Assembly (NCBI RefSeq): GCF_000220395.1
Contig: NW_004086000.1
Location: 1 to 64,000 of the forward strand
DNA: 64,000 nt
Origin: Ichthyophthirius multifiliis
Taxonomy: Eukaryota; Ciliophora; Oligohymenophorea; Hymenostomatida
Direction of reading: 5' to 3'
Numbering within the stretch: the stretch's first letter is position 1; each line of letters starts with the position of its first letter. The notes beneath the pieces were generated by a model that had not been told where the DNA came from, ran no database searches, and was given only the letters and a program-made list of their open reading frames with translations. The translations under genes and the position numbers were made by a program. This document shows, one piece after another, positions 40,604-52,111 of the stretch.

Positions 40604-42141
40604 GTTATAATATATAAACTTAATAATAAAACAATTACGATTTAATTTTATAATAAAAAGTTTAAGAAATTTTTTATAATAATAAATATAATAATAAAAT
40701 TTGTAATAATAAATTTAGGAATTATAGTTGTAATAATAAAATTACTAATCTTAATAATCTTAATAAGAATAAAATTAGCTCCATAATTATAGAGCATCTT
40801 TTAAAATAAGTTAAGCTAAGAAAATATAAACGTAAAAATATAATCTTAATTTTTAAATATATATTAAAATATAAATATATAAGTCTTAAAACTAATTAAT
40901 ATAATTCTATTATAAAGCCTTAAGAAAAAAGTATTTATACAGCATATGAAATATAAAATGAAATTTTTTTCGTAGTTCTGTAGAAATAAATAAATATATA
41001 ATAAACGGAAGATTAGATTATAGCTAATGCTAAATATAATGCAAAATAATAAAACAAAGTAATTAAAAAATTAGATATGCTTATATTTTGAATGAATTTT
41101 TTTTAATATGCAAAGTAATATAAATTTTATATTTTAAAACATAACAATATTAAAGGAACCGTTTCAATAAATACCTTGTAAAATTATAGAATTAAAACCA
41201 AATGTAAGAATTGTATGGAATTTTAATAAAAAAAAATAATAATAAAAACTTATAGGATTTCATTTATTAAGTGATGATAAAGTATATGAATATTATTGTG
41301 AAGATATCTAATTATTAAAAATGAAATCATTATTAAATTAATAAATATTCCAAGCACGATTTTAAGACGAATATGATGTGATATCTTATATCGGAAAAGG
41401 AAATTATGCTAAAGTATATGCAGCTGTACATAAAGAAACTGGAATAAAATATGCTGTAAAATGTTTTGAAAAATAAAAATTATTTGAAATTGATAAAGGA
41501 ATGGTAAATTATAAAAATATGTAATATTTATATGTATAAATTTATAAATATATATTTATATTTATATATTAAAATATTCAAAAATTTACTTATTTTTATA
41601 TATTTAAAATAAATATTTTAGCTTTCTTTATATAATGAATTAAAAATAATGAGAGATTTAATTGATAATGAAAATGTAATTAAATTATTTGAAGTTTTTG
41701 AAGGGTAAAATAATTTTTATTTCGTAATGGAAATTTTAGAAGGAAATTCCTTATAAGACGAAATAAAAAAAAGATCAAATAGTCCTTTTACAGAAGATGA
41801 AGTATAAAATATAATTTAAATGGTATTACAAGGAATTTATTATTGTTCATCTAAATAAATAATGCATAGAGATATTAAACCTGAAAATATATTATTTTCT
41901 TATTCCTAAAATAAAAAACCAATAATTAAAATAATAGATTTTGGACTTGCCTCATATGCTAATGATATTCCTTATATTTTCCCAAAATGCGGAACTCCTG
42001 GTTTCGTTGCTCCTGAAATAGCTAATTTGGTAGATAAAACATAAGGCTATTCTTTAGTTTGTGATGTATTTTCTATAGGAGTGATATTTCATATATTGTA
42101 AGAAATAAAAATTATATCAATATCAATATAAATATAAATAT

Positions 42142-42179
<38 letters not shown>

Positions 42180-42910
42180 TAATTATTTTTAATTATTTTT
42201 TTATTTAAAATAATAAAAAAATTATAGAATTACAGGCGAAGCTGTATTTCCCGGAAAAGATTTTAATAATGTATTAAAAAAAAATAAAGATTGTGAAATT
42301 AATTGGAATAAGAAAGAATACGAAAACTTATCTAAAAATTGCAAAGATATAATGATGTGTATGTTAGAAAAAGATCCTAATTAAAGAATTTCGTGTTTTG
42401 ATGCTTTAAGACATCCATTTTTTAACAATAAAAATAAATTAAAAAGGTTTTCTATAGATGCTAATTTAAATTAAAATGAAAATACAGACTATGATTAAAT
42501 CCCTTAATTAAGGGAAAAATATTAATCAATGTTTATAAAGCCTTTAAGGATTCCATATATTTAGAAGGATTAGATTAAGAATATAATGATTATGGATGAT
42601 GAGGCGAACACTTTAATTTCTAGTGACCCGATTATTAATGGGGATTAGGAAACAGATCAAAAGCATTATACAATAGGGTAGATAGAAAAATATAAATCTA
42701 TTGAAAATATTATAAGTTTTTTTTTTTTTTTTTGTTCTTTTTCTTTTTCTTTTTTTTTTTTTTCTTTTTTCTTTTTTTTTTTAGTTTATATTTTTTTATT
42801 TTGTTATTTTTTTTTTAGAAAATAATTAAAAAGATATTATTAAAGAAGATAAAGAAGAAAAAGAAATAAATAATAATAAATAAAGGAAATATATTGTTGA
42901 GAGCAGTTGA
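40147..42910 (+). CDS. CAMK-like protein kinase with N-terminal PH-like domain
   Basis: The kinase domain is complete: YIGKGNYAKVYAAVHKETG (glycine loop), YAVKCF (ATP Lys), FYFVMEILEGNSLQDEI, QIMHRDIKPENILFS, IIDFGLAS (DFG), KCGTPGFVAPEIANL, CDVFSIGVIFHIL, and LEKDPNQRISCFDALRHPFF. It is preceded by a beta-rich segment, CKIIELKPNVRIVWNF...GFHLLSDDKVYEYYC, matching the PH-like module placed before many ciliate CAMK-type kinases. Introns 41504-41621 and 42098-42227 fit the frame. A third, from about 42716, is almost pure pyrimidine. The last exon ends KQRKYIVESS and TGA 42908-42910. The N-terminus is uncertain: ATG 40147 opens a K/N/Q-rich frame that breaks near 40448, and a poly-Asn run (AAT repeats, about 40560-40600) follows. 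The real start may be nearer 41100. Confidence 0.8.
42716..42783 (+). repeat. Homopyrimidine tract within an intron
   Basis: About 65 nt of only T and C (TTTTTCTTTTTC-like), ending in TTAG, inside the last intron of the CAMK-like gene. Two AG acceptors (about 42784 and 42818) follow polypyrimidine tracts. Confidence 0.75.
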
Positions 42911-43134
42911 TAAGAAAAATAATTTATAATAAAAGTTTATAAATTTTTATATATATATATATTATTATAGATATATAATTGAAAAAAATTAATCTAATTT
43001 TTTTATGATTGTACATTAAAAATTAAAATATATGTTAATTTTTATATATATTTAAATATATATATTTATATATTACAATTTTTTTTTTTTTTTTATTTAA
43101 TAAATATAAAAATACAAAAAGAAACTTATAATAA

Positions 43135-43888
43135 ATGGGTAATATTTTAAAACATATATAATAATATAAATTTATGAAATAATTTTTTTAAAAAAATGAA
43201 AATATTATAAAGATAATGCAGGTAGTTTTATTTATAAATAATGAATAAAAAATCACATATTATTTATACCAAAAAAATAAAATTTATAAGTTGTACCAAG
43301 AAGATTTAGACTATTAGAAGAATTAGAACGTGGTGAAAAAGGAATAGGTGATTAAACAGTATCTTATGGTTTAGATAATGGTAAATATAACCTGTTTTTA
43401 TAGCAAATATTTTAAAAAATAGCCGAAGATATGACATTTACTAATTGGAATGGTACTATATTAGGTCCATATAATGTAAAAAAAAGAAAAAAAAAGAAAA
43501 AAAAAGAAAAAGATGCAATTTATAAAATAAAATAATATATATATATAAAATAGACTTCGTTTGAAGGAAGAATATATTCACTTAAAATTGTATGTGGACC
43601 TAATTATCCTAATTAACCTCCTTAAGTAAAATTTTTAAGTAAAATAAATCTTCCTTGTGTTAATTAATCTAATGGTTAAGTAAATATATATATATATTAA
43701 TATTATTATATTTATTATTATTTTTGTTATTTTATTTTTTTTTTAAAAAAAAGATTGAAATATCTAAATTTGCGCCTTTGAAAAATTGGAAAGTTACAAA
43801 TACTATTGAAAGTGTTTTAATTGGATTAAAAAATGAAATGAATGCAAATAAAAAACTTTCTTAACCTGCTGAAGGAACTAATTATTGA
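43135..43888 (+). CDS. UBE2V: Ubiquitin-conjugating enzyme variant (UEV, Mms2/UBE2V type)
   Basis: A catalytically inactive E2 variant that partners Ubc13 to build K63-linked ubiquitin chains. Six exons: 43135-43138, 43213-43221, 43291-43380, 43423-43475, 43554-43679 and 43754-43888. They sum to 417 nt (138 residues) with every junction GT..AG. Exons 1 and 2 are only 4 and 9 nt and encode MDNA, giving MDNAVVPRRFRLLEELERG; animal UEVs have VPRNFRLLEELEEGQKG. Other matches: TVSYGLDNAEDMTFTNWNGT, RIYSLKIVCGPNYPNQPP, KFLSKINLPCVNQSNGQ. The E2 active-site Cys and HPN motif are absent, as in all UEVs. It ends LSQPAEGTNY, like ...LPQPPEGQTY. A RING gene begins 122 bp downstream on the same strand. 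Confidence 0.93.
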
Positions 43889-44010
43889 AAATATTTTTTT
43901 TTTTTTTTTTATATATATAATTTATATAAGAAATATTTTAAAAATAAAAAAAAAAATTAATAATATATAAAATATTAATTCCTTTTTTTTTTTTTTTTTA
44001 AAAAAAAAAT

Positions 44011-45975
44011 ATGTAAATTTATTAATATGAAAAAAATTCAGAATAAATTATTAAATTAATCCAATTAAATTAAGTTTAAGGAATAGAATAAATTTATTAG
44101 TTTTTTTAAGAAAAAACATCATATTTTAGAATTTTTACAGATCTTTAATTAGGTAATCTTTTTTTAGGAATTTTTGAATAATTAATAGTTTATAATAATT
44201 CGAAATGTCTAAAAATAATATAAAAGGCTTTATAAAGTCATGAAAATTAATTTAATAAATATAGGAAGGATATAAATAATAATTTATAATAATATCAACA
44301 AACAACATAGAAAGATTTTCAGTAAAGCTTTAAAATATAATAAAAATAAATGATAGAAATGGAAAATATATTGCGTATAAATAATTTTTATCTAACAAAT
44401 AATAAATAATAAGAGGAGAATTATTTATTAGAGGTTTTTGTTGGAAAAACTACGCCAAAATGTAATATATAATTACTCTTTGAGTCAAAATTTAAACACA
44501 CAAAATAACGAATAAATAGTAAATAATAATATGATTTAAATGTTAGTCGATTTTTTTGAAATAAATATAATGAAAATAGAATATAACAAAAATAAAGAAA
44601 AATACGACATTGTATAAATAAAAATAAAAAATCGTAAATAAACTTAGTTGTGTTTATTTTCTAAAAAAATAATAAAAATATATTTGTATAAAATTAAAAC
44701 AAAATTTAAATTGCAAAAAATTTATAAAAGAATAAAAGTAGTTGTGAATTGAAATAAGAAAAAGAAAGTAATAATAAAAATAAAGATGAATATATATTAA
44801 AAAAATACATTTATAAATATGTATAAAAATAAATATAAATATTAAAAAATTCATATAAATATATATAAATATATATAAATTTATATAAAAATATATATAT
44901 AATATATATAATATATAATTTAATATTTATTTATTTATTTTAATCTTTGTATTAATTTAATTAGATAAATTATGTTTAATATTGTGACTTTTGTTAATAA
45001 AACACAAAAGATTTCCATTTTTTAAATTGTGGGCATTGTTTTTGTGGTTTTTGCATTTAGAAATACAATAATAAATTTTAAACTTGTATTTTTTTACAAT
45101 GTTATATTATTTATGATAAAAGTAAATTTTTTTTTATAATTGAAAATTATAATATAATAAAAAGAATCAATTTATCTTTGCTAAGTTTTTGACAGTATAT
45201 ATTATAAAGAAAATTTTATCTAAAATGAAGAGTATTTGCATAGAATTTGTGCTAATTATTTTTCTAGAAGTAATAAATAATAAAAATAATGTTTTTTAAA
45301 AGTCTTTAAATATATAGTAGATATGTTATAAATATAGGAATAATTAAATAATATATTAAGCAAAGAAAAGATAAAAGAAGAAGAATAAATAGCTTTAAAT
45401 ATTAAAAATAATTAATAATTAAGTATATAAATTTAATGTTTATATTGTTAAAATATGCAAATAATAAAATCCTAAACATAATTTTATTTATGTTATAAAT
45501 GCAATAAAAGTAAAAATAATATATAAATATTATTTATGTATATATATAGATATATTTATTTATAAAATAAATAATATAAGATATATGTATTTCTCATAAT
45601 AAAAATATAAATGAATGTTTTTGTTTTTGTTAAATATGTTTTGAAGAATTTTAAATGATTAAATTTACAGTAATTTGTAAAAAATGTAAGTATTCTTAAT
45701 GTTTAAAATGTAAGAAGAAATATTAAGATGAAACTGTTTGTGAATTTATATGTGAAATTTGTGGTTTTATATTATAAGAATAAAGTAAAATATGTATTTG
45801 TTTATTATAAGTATTTGGATTTTGTTTAAATTAATTCGAAAATATTTAATTGAATTTATAAGAAGATTCACTAATTAGAAAAATCTAAGATTGTTCTCAT
45901 AATATATGCAATATTTGTTATGCTTAATTTCATGTTTTAAAATATTCATAATTAAAATGTATACTTTGTAAATGA
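44011..45975 (+). CDS. Multi-RING / Cys-rich zinc-finger protein, probable ubiquitin ligase
   Basis: ATG 44011 opens MQIYQYEKNSEQIIKLIQLN followed by a Q-rich, coiled-coil-like segment (NNLQQYQQTTQKDFQQSF) to about 44560. From 44970 on there is a series of zinc-finger motifs: YCDFCQQNTKDFHFLNCGHC then FCGFCIQKY; a middle block with CLYCQNMQI and FYLCYKCNKS; CFCQICFEEFQMI...VICKKCKYSQCLKC, CEFICEICGF; and a last block DCSHNICNICYAQFHVLKYS ending QLKCILCK with TGA 45973-45975. The order of RING, Cys-rich and RING blocks recalls RBR ligases, but the spacing was not checked residue by residue. Introns are likely near 45120-45180 and 45510-45590. The frame between 44560 and 44950 is poorly supported, so the coiled-coil part could be a separate gene. 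Confidence 0.6.
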
Positions 45976-46479
45976 TTAGTATTTTTTTAAAAAAAATGGA
46001 AAATATAAATATAATAATAATAATAATAATAATAATAGCATTTTATTAATAATTTCATTTTAATTTTATTCTAGTAATATTTTTTATTGTACTTAATAAT
46101 TTCTATTATATATACATATAGTCATATTAATAAGTTTCATCTAATTTTTTTTTAAATAATATTGGATTATCATTAATATGTAATTCTTTTTATTATAATT
46201 CTTTAGTATTTTTTTTATTTTTTTATTAAAAATTATTATTATATATATATTAATATATTATTTATTTACAATTATTTAAAATTTCTTAGTTTTCTTTTTT
46301 TTTTTCTTACAAAAATGAATTTTCATGATATAATTTTTCATATTTTATTTATTTATTTTTTATTTACGTTTAACATATTTAGATTTCATTAAAAACATAT
46401 TTTTCCTCATTATTTAAGTTTTCTATTTAATCACAAAACTACAATAAAATAATTTTATTTTTCTAAATATGTTTTTTAT
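45976..46479. other. Intergenic, convergent
   Basis: Tail-to-tail spacer. It includes an AAT trinucleotide run at about 46010-46034. No gene was seen. Confidence 0.6.
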
Positions 46480-48186
46480 TCATATACATTTCCATTAATT
46501 TTTATAAATAATTAAATGGTATTTTATTGGATAATATTTATTAAAAGTTTTTATTTTAATTAGACAATTTAAACATATTTGTATCTTCAATTATTTTTCG
46601 TGTTATTTTAAATTAATTTTTTTAATAAAAATAAGTTTTTCTTTTAGGTTTTCCTTTTTTAAAATTAAAGAAAAAATTTCTTTGTTTAAAAGTTAAAATT
46701 CTTCAATTAATATTTGTTTTTCGTTGCATAATTCGCTAAAATTTCCATTTTTTTCATTTAATTTTTTTTTTTACTGATTCCATATACCTTCTATGAAAAT
46801 CTTATTGAAAAAAAATAATATAAAAAACAAAAAAAAGCCTTCCATAATAATAATATAAAATGAAAGATTTAACCAAAATTTAATAAAATTTTAATAAAAA
46901 TCTTCCAAATATATATTTATTTCACTCTCTGAACAACATTGACTTTTTCCCATTTCCTCATATATATCTTTCTTATAATAAATTTTCAAAAACATTATAA
47001 TATTAATACAAATTCTAGAACTTATTAAAATAATAAACACTATATTGAAAAAAAAGACGCATTTTTTATTGAAATAAAATACAGTCAAAAAAGGCAAAAA
47101 TAAACCAAAAAAGAAAAATATATAGACATTAATAACTATCGAAAAAGCCAAATATAAACCTATTTCATCAAAAAATTCAAACATATATATAAATTCATCG
47201 AATAAAATAGTTCTACATTTCCCATATTAATTCCATAGTACATAATTTTTTAAATATATGTTATAAAAATAGTCTTATTATCCATAATTTTATATTGCAT
47301 TTATTTAAAAAAACTGTTTTTCATTTAAATAAGGCAAACTATTTTAGATTTAATTTTTAGGTAAATAATTTTACTTATTACAGACTAAAAATTTCTCTTT
47401 GTTTAAAAAATATTGATTTCTTCCGAAAGACATGTTCCTTTCTTACTCGTAAAATTTACAAACTTTTCCTCCTTCTGAAACTATTCCCAAAAAAAAAGGA
47501 AAACCATCTTTTTCTTCACGAGAATATACTAGGAACTTATCTTTTATTTAAACTATTAAATTCTCGTTTTTTAGAGGCCTGTTCTCACCGTAATATAATT
47601 TATTTATAGGACATTTAGTATTTTAAGGCACACAATAGGTATATTTATTATTTTTTTAACCGATTTTACACTTCTTAGTATTTATAGTGGTGCAATTAGA
47701 ACTCAAATAATTATAATTAGTCATTTTCTCAATACAAAATTGAAGAATTTCTCCATCTAAATACCAATGAGTTAAATTTTTAGCTTACAAAGGAAGTTTA
47801 GTTTAACATTTTTAGTCTAAAAGTATATCAGTACATTTATTTTGGTATATTTTGTTCTAAAGGTCTACATTATGAGATGTTGTACAATCACAGCCTTAAA
47901 AAGTGCCTTAAAATCTAAAATTTATTAAATATTCTTTACAGATATTTTTATTTATATTTATGTCAGAAATGGGGCTTTATTACCATTCTTTTATGATCTA
48001 TTTATGATATAAAGAAGGCTTTTATGAATATATTTGTATTATTATTTAAAGTAATAATTAAAAAAAAGTAATTAAGTTAATAATTATATAAATTATTTTT
48101 TATATTAAAGATTAGGTTTTTAGTATTTTTATTTTTTATACATTTTATTTTTATTTAAGATTTTAATTTAATTATATAGGAGACAT
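46480..48186 (-). CDS. Cys-rich multi-span membrane protein (ciliate family)
   Basis: A long minus frame with a Cys-rich, probably lumenal or extracellular domain first: EWQQSPISDININKNICKEY, QGTFQGCDCTTSHNVDLQNK, KCTDILLDQKCQTKLP, CTTINTKKCKIG and YTYCVPQNTKCPINKLYYGE. Membrane helices follow (IGLYLAFSIVINVYIFFFFG, FFFNIVFIILISSRICINII, SFYIIIMEGFFLFFILF), then a C-terminal coiled coil (EKQILIEEFQLLNKEIFSLI). TGA is at 46480-46482. Cys-rich, multi-span proteins of this layout are common and mostly unnamed in ciliates; I cannot give a function. The first ATG that fits is at about 48186 (MSPIQLNQNL). Its hydrophobic stretch IIYIINLITFFLII would serve as a first helix, but it is one frame away from the Cys-rich part, so an intron or base error lies near 48000-48110. 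Confidence 0.7.
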
Positions 48187-48332
48187 TTTTTTAAAAAATT
48201 TTTCTTTTTTATTATATTCAAACTCTTTTTTGTATTTTATTAAATTATAAATAAAACTAAATTTATTTATTTTAAATTTTAAATAATTTAATTAAAAAAT
48301 ACTTATCTATTTTAAAAAAATAAATAAAATAT

Positions 48333-48716
48333 ATGGACGATTTATTTGTATATGGAGGATTAATATTAGTAGGATTTTTATGGGGAATAACTAATCCTTT
48401 CATAGAATAAGGCTCGAAATAAACTAAATTAGATTAATTTGATATTTCATTTAAATTCTTTATATAATTATTTAGCAAGATTGCATTTTTATTGCCTTTT
48501 ATTATAAACCAATTGGCTTCTATTTTATATAATTTTTTACTTGGAAAAGCAAGATTAACTGTTGCTTCTACTTTGAGTAATAGTTTATGTACTGTGATAA
48601 CTTTAATTACTGAATCTATTATAAAAAAATAAAAAATAAATCTAAAAAAATAATTAGGAATATCTTTTATAATTATAGGTATTTATTTATGTCTATTTTC
48701 AAATGAAAAAAAATGA
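48333..48716 (+). CDS. TMEM234: TMEM234 family membrane protein
   Basis: A single-exon gene of 127 residues with four membrane helices, of the TMEM234 family (drug/metabolite-transporter-like fold, function poorly known). ATG 48333 gives MDDLFVYGGLILVGFLWGIT then NPFIEQGS (family W-G-x-x-N-P). Next come FLLPFIINQLASILYNFLLG, RLTVASTLSNSLCTVITLIT and a final helix GISFIIIGIYLCLFS before TGA 48714-48716. These follow the animal protein block by block (LPFLLNQ-G-S-L-Y, -A-x-P-x-C-N-S-L). It sits between divergent minus-strand genes with under 200 bp on either side. Confidence 0.85.
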
Positions 48717-48903
48717 ATAATATAAAATTACAATAACAAATTGTAATCTATATTATTATTAAAATTAAAAAAAAAATAAAAAAATATAATAATTATTATT
48801 TTTATTTATATATATAAATTTTCATTTATTTAAATTTAAATTTTTTTATCAAAATATACTAAATATATTATATTAAATATATATATAAATATAATTTATA
48901 TAT

Positions 48904-49601
48904 TCAATGTTATTAATATCCTGGAGGAGCTGTTTCTTTGTAAACATTATATTAATAAAACGCTAAAATAATCTTTTATTAATTATAAAATAATATATAT
49001 AAATATATATATATTTTAATAATATTTATAAATATATAATTATATTTATATTTTTTTATATAACTAATTATATTTTTATTTAAATACCTTAATTATTATT
49101 ATTATACTACATATAATTAGTGTAAATATATGATATCCTTCAAAGTTGTTCCATATTATTTATTTTGTGTTAAACCATGAATTCATATTCATTAAATACC
49201 ATAAAATATCAAATAAAATAAAAATAATATTTGAAATTAAAAACTTTTTTATTTAAATAATACAATTATGTTTTTTTACAATTTTATAATGTTAGCTATT
49301 ATATCTTGTTATCCATAAATAATACATAAATAAGTATAATGCGCAATTATAATCCATTTTCATTACACAATTGAATATACTAATCCACTTTTTGTGATTA
49401 TTATATTATTTTTTTAAATATTTATTTTTTTATTACAGTTATAATTAATAATAGTTTCTCTATTTTAGACTCTGAAGGATTTACAAAATTTTAATTAGGA
49501 TTATGAATTTATTTATTTTAAGCTATTTATTTATTTTAAATAATTTATGCATCCATATCATTATAAGAATTATTTAAATTATCGCTATTAAAATTATGCA
49601 T
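48904..49601 (-). CDS. AGTRAP-like (AT1-receptor-associated protein family) membrane protein
   Basis: Four exons on the minus strand (49601-49437, 49387-49280, 49243-49088, 48972-48904) with introns of 49, 36 and 115 nt, all phase 0 and GT..AG, give 165 residues. The N-terminus is hydrophilic and Q/N-rich. Then come helices LLLIITWISIFNCVMKM, ALYLFMYYLWITRYNS, KIFLISNIIFILFDILWYLM and YHIFTLIICSIIIII, and a tail AFYQYNVYKETAPPGY. The helix order and the pattern F-L-x-D-I followed by a last helix and the Y-x-M/V-Y-R/K-E ending resemble the angiotensin-receptor-associated protein family of small ER/Golgi/endosomal membrane proteins. TGA is at 48904-48906. The gene structure is firm; the family call is moderate. 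Confidence 0.65.
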
Positions 49602-49991
49602 ATATATATAATAAATTGTATTTTTTAAAAAAATAAATATTAAATTAATAAATTGTTTTATTCTTACAAAAATTTTAATAAAATATAATAATATTTTTAT
49701 AGTTGTAAAATAATTTAAACAAAAATATATTAAAAATTTATTTTTTATATAATTAAAGAACTTTTAAAATATTTATATATTTTAAAAAAAATAAAATATA
49801 TTATTAAATATTTAATCTTTTTTTTATATTAAATAATTTCTATATAAATTGAATATATTTTATATTTTTTTTTTCAATTAAATATATTGTTTAAATATCC
49901 CATTACACTTTTGTTTTTCCTTTAATTACATCCTTTTTATATATTTATATTATTAATAACTTATAAATATTTTAAAAACAAAAATATTTAC

Positions 49992-50952
49992 TCATTTTAT
50001 ATTCTACTATTCTTTTTTAAACTGAATTTTCTTAAGGTATAATATCATAATTTTCCTAACTTATTATATTATTATGAGTAGAAACAACTATACTATTTTT
50101 TTCTGAACAAATATTATTAAATGTTAATTTTTATAATTTATCAATTTCATCTTACTATTAAACATTATTTTATATTTATTTTTAAAATTATCTATTTTCA
50201 TCTTTAAAAAGCGGCAAATTAATACTCTTGTTAAAATTTACTTATTGCATTTGTACTGATTAATCAATTAATTTTACTTATTGTACTTTTTCTGAATGTA
50301 TTTTTAAATGTCTATCTCTTAAATAATTCTAGCAAACTACATTTTTTTACAAAAGTCCCTATTCCCACATATCATAATATTACTTCTAGCTAATTAAAAT
50401 TTTATTTGGATTATCATTTTCTAGAAAATATATAGGACTGATTTCTTAAGGAGGCCTTTTTTTTATTTTATATATATATATATAAATAATAATATCTGTA
50501 TATTAATTTTTTTCTAAAAGAAAAAAACTAAAATTACCAAATATTTTATTAATTTAAAGCTGTCCCTCCATATTTTTACTTTACTTAAGAAGGGTGTGCA
50601 TGTGTAAAAATTTTATCTGGTCTCTGATTTTAAAAAAAGCTTATTTTATTTATAGTATTTTCAGTCAAAAAACTTTTAATTATGTTCCATGGTATAAATA
50701 TAGAAGAAGGAGTGTTAACAACATATGTAGCATACATTCTACTCCTATAATTGTTTGATAAATATTGCATTAGTCTTTTTAAAGTTGAAATAGGTAAAGA
50801 AGCTATACCTATATTATTTAAATCTAAAATGACTATCCAGTTTTCTACTTAACCTGGCAACATCAAAAATTTAATGATAAATTCAAAAAAATAAGTTATA
50901 GATTATAATAATTCCTCAATATTAGACTGTAAATAAATGTTTGAATATATAT

Positions 50953-51008
<56 letters not shown>

Positions 51009-51627
51009 ATATATTTAACAACTTTAATATCTATTTTCGACGCATCTATGATAAGAATTGGACGAAATCGATTGTCTCTTCCATGTAATTAAAATGCTCC
51101 ACTTGACTTTTTTTATTAAACTTTTATTTTAGAAATTATGTTTTTTTTTTTTATTTTTTTTTTTACAAGTTATCGTTCTATAGCTTCATTATATTCAATC
51201 GGAATTGTCTTTTCTCTCCACTCTTAGTGTTATTTTATTGTTTAAAAAGTTTTATCCAATTTAAAATTATTAGCATATAAAAACCTTAATATACATTAAT
51301 CTTGCCAACTAAATATAGTGTTTTACATATTTTTTTATTTATTTATATTTTTACTATTCAGTTAAGGTAAAATTTTATCTTTCTATATATTTTTTCATTT
51401 AATTTATTTATTCTTTTTCGTCTTCATCAAATTTTATTTGTCCTTCGAAAATTCTTCTTACTGTTTTTTATTATATTCCAAATTTTATTTCGTTTTCTTT
51501 TTTTTTATATATTTTAAGGCAAATGTTTCATTTTTAAATATTTACATTATGGAAAATAATAATAGGCGTCCTTAGGCATTAAAGGATTTAATTCTAATAC
51601 CATAGAATTATGATAAGAATATTCCAT
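49992..51627 (-). CDS. SEC14 / CRAL-TRIO domain lipid-binding protein
   Basis: ATG 51627 gives MEYSYHNSMVLELNPLMPKD. The CRAL-TRIO N region reads VRRIFEGQIKFDEDEKEQIN, then WQDQCILRFLYANNFKLDKT. The lipid-binding domain follows: GAFQLHGRDNRFRPILIIDA, then QVENWIVILDLNNIGIASLP, TYVVNTPSSIFIPWNIIKSF and FQNQRPDKIFTHAHPSQVKQ KYGG, the last being the classic SEC14 K-Y-G-G gate region. The family carries phosphatidylinositol or other lipids between membranes. The C-terminal third is Q/N-rich. Introns include one of mainly TA at about 50943-51020 and one near 50460-50520. The frame slips at a run of nine T (51498-51506), and probably again near the stop; TGA at 49992-49994 is the likely end. Confidence 0.8.
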
Positions 51628-52111
51628 TAAATATGTATATATGTATTATAATAAATTTTTATTAATATAAAATAAAAATATATTGATTTTTTTAATTTTT
51701 AATAAAATATAAATATAATAAAAAAAATGTAAAAAGTAATTTTTTTTATAATTTAAAAAAAAAAAAAAATAATAAAATATAAGTTAAAATTATAATGTAT
51801 TTAAATCAATATATAAATTATATAAATAAAAATAAATTTTATAGATTTTATAAATTAAATAAATTATATAAATTATTTAAATTATTTAAATAAATATATA
51901 TATATATATATATATAATATTTATTTTTTTATATATTTATATATATATATGGATTAAATTTATTTTTTTAGTATTTTATGATAAAATATTAAATAAATTT
52001 TTTTTTCCTAATAAAATAAAATAAAATAAAATAACCAATATTAATTTTTAATATTAGTTAAAAAAAATATATATACGATTTTTTTTATTATATCAACCCG
52101 AAAATATAAAA
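51628..52111. other. Intergenic, divergent
   Basis: The upstream region shared by the SEC14-like (-) and minisatellite-bearing (+) genes. It contains a TA run at about 51895-51917 and AAAAT repeats just before 52035. No gene was seen. Confidence 0.6.
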
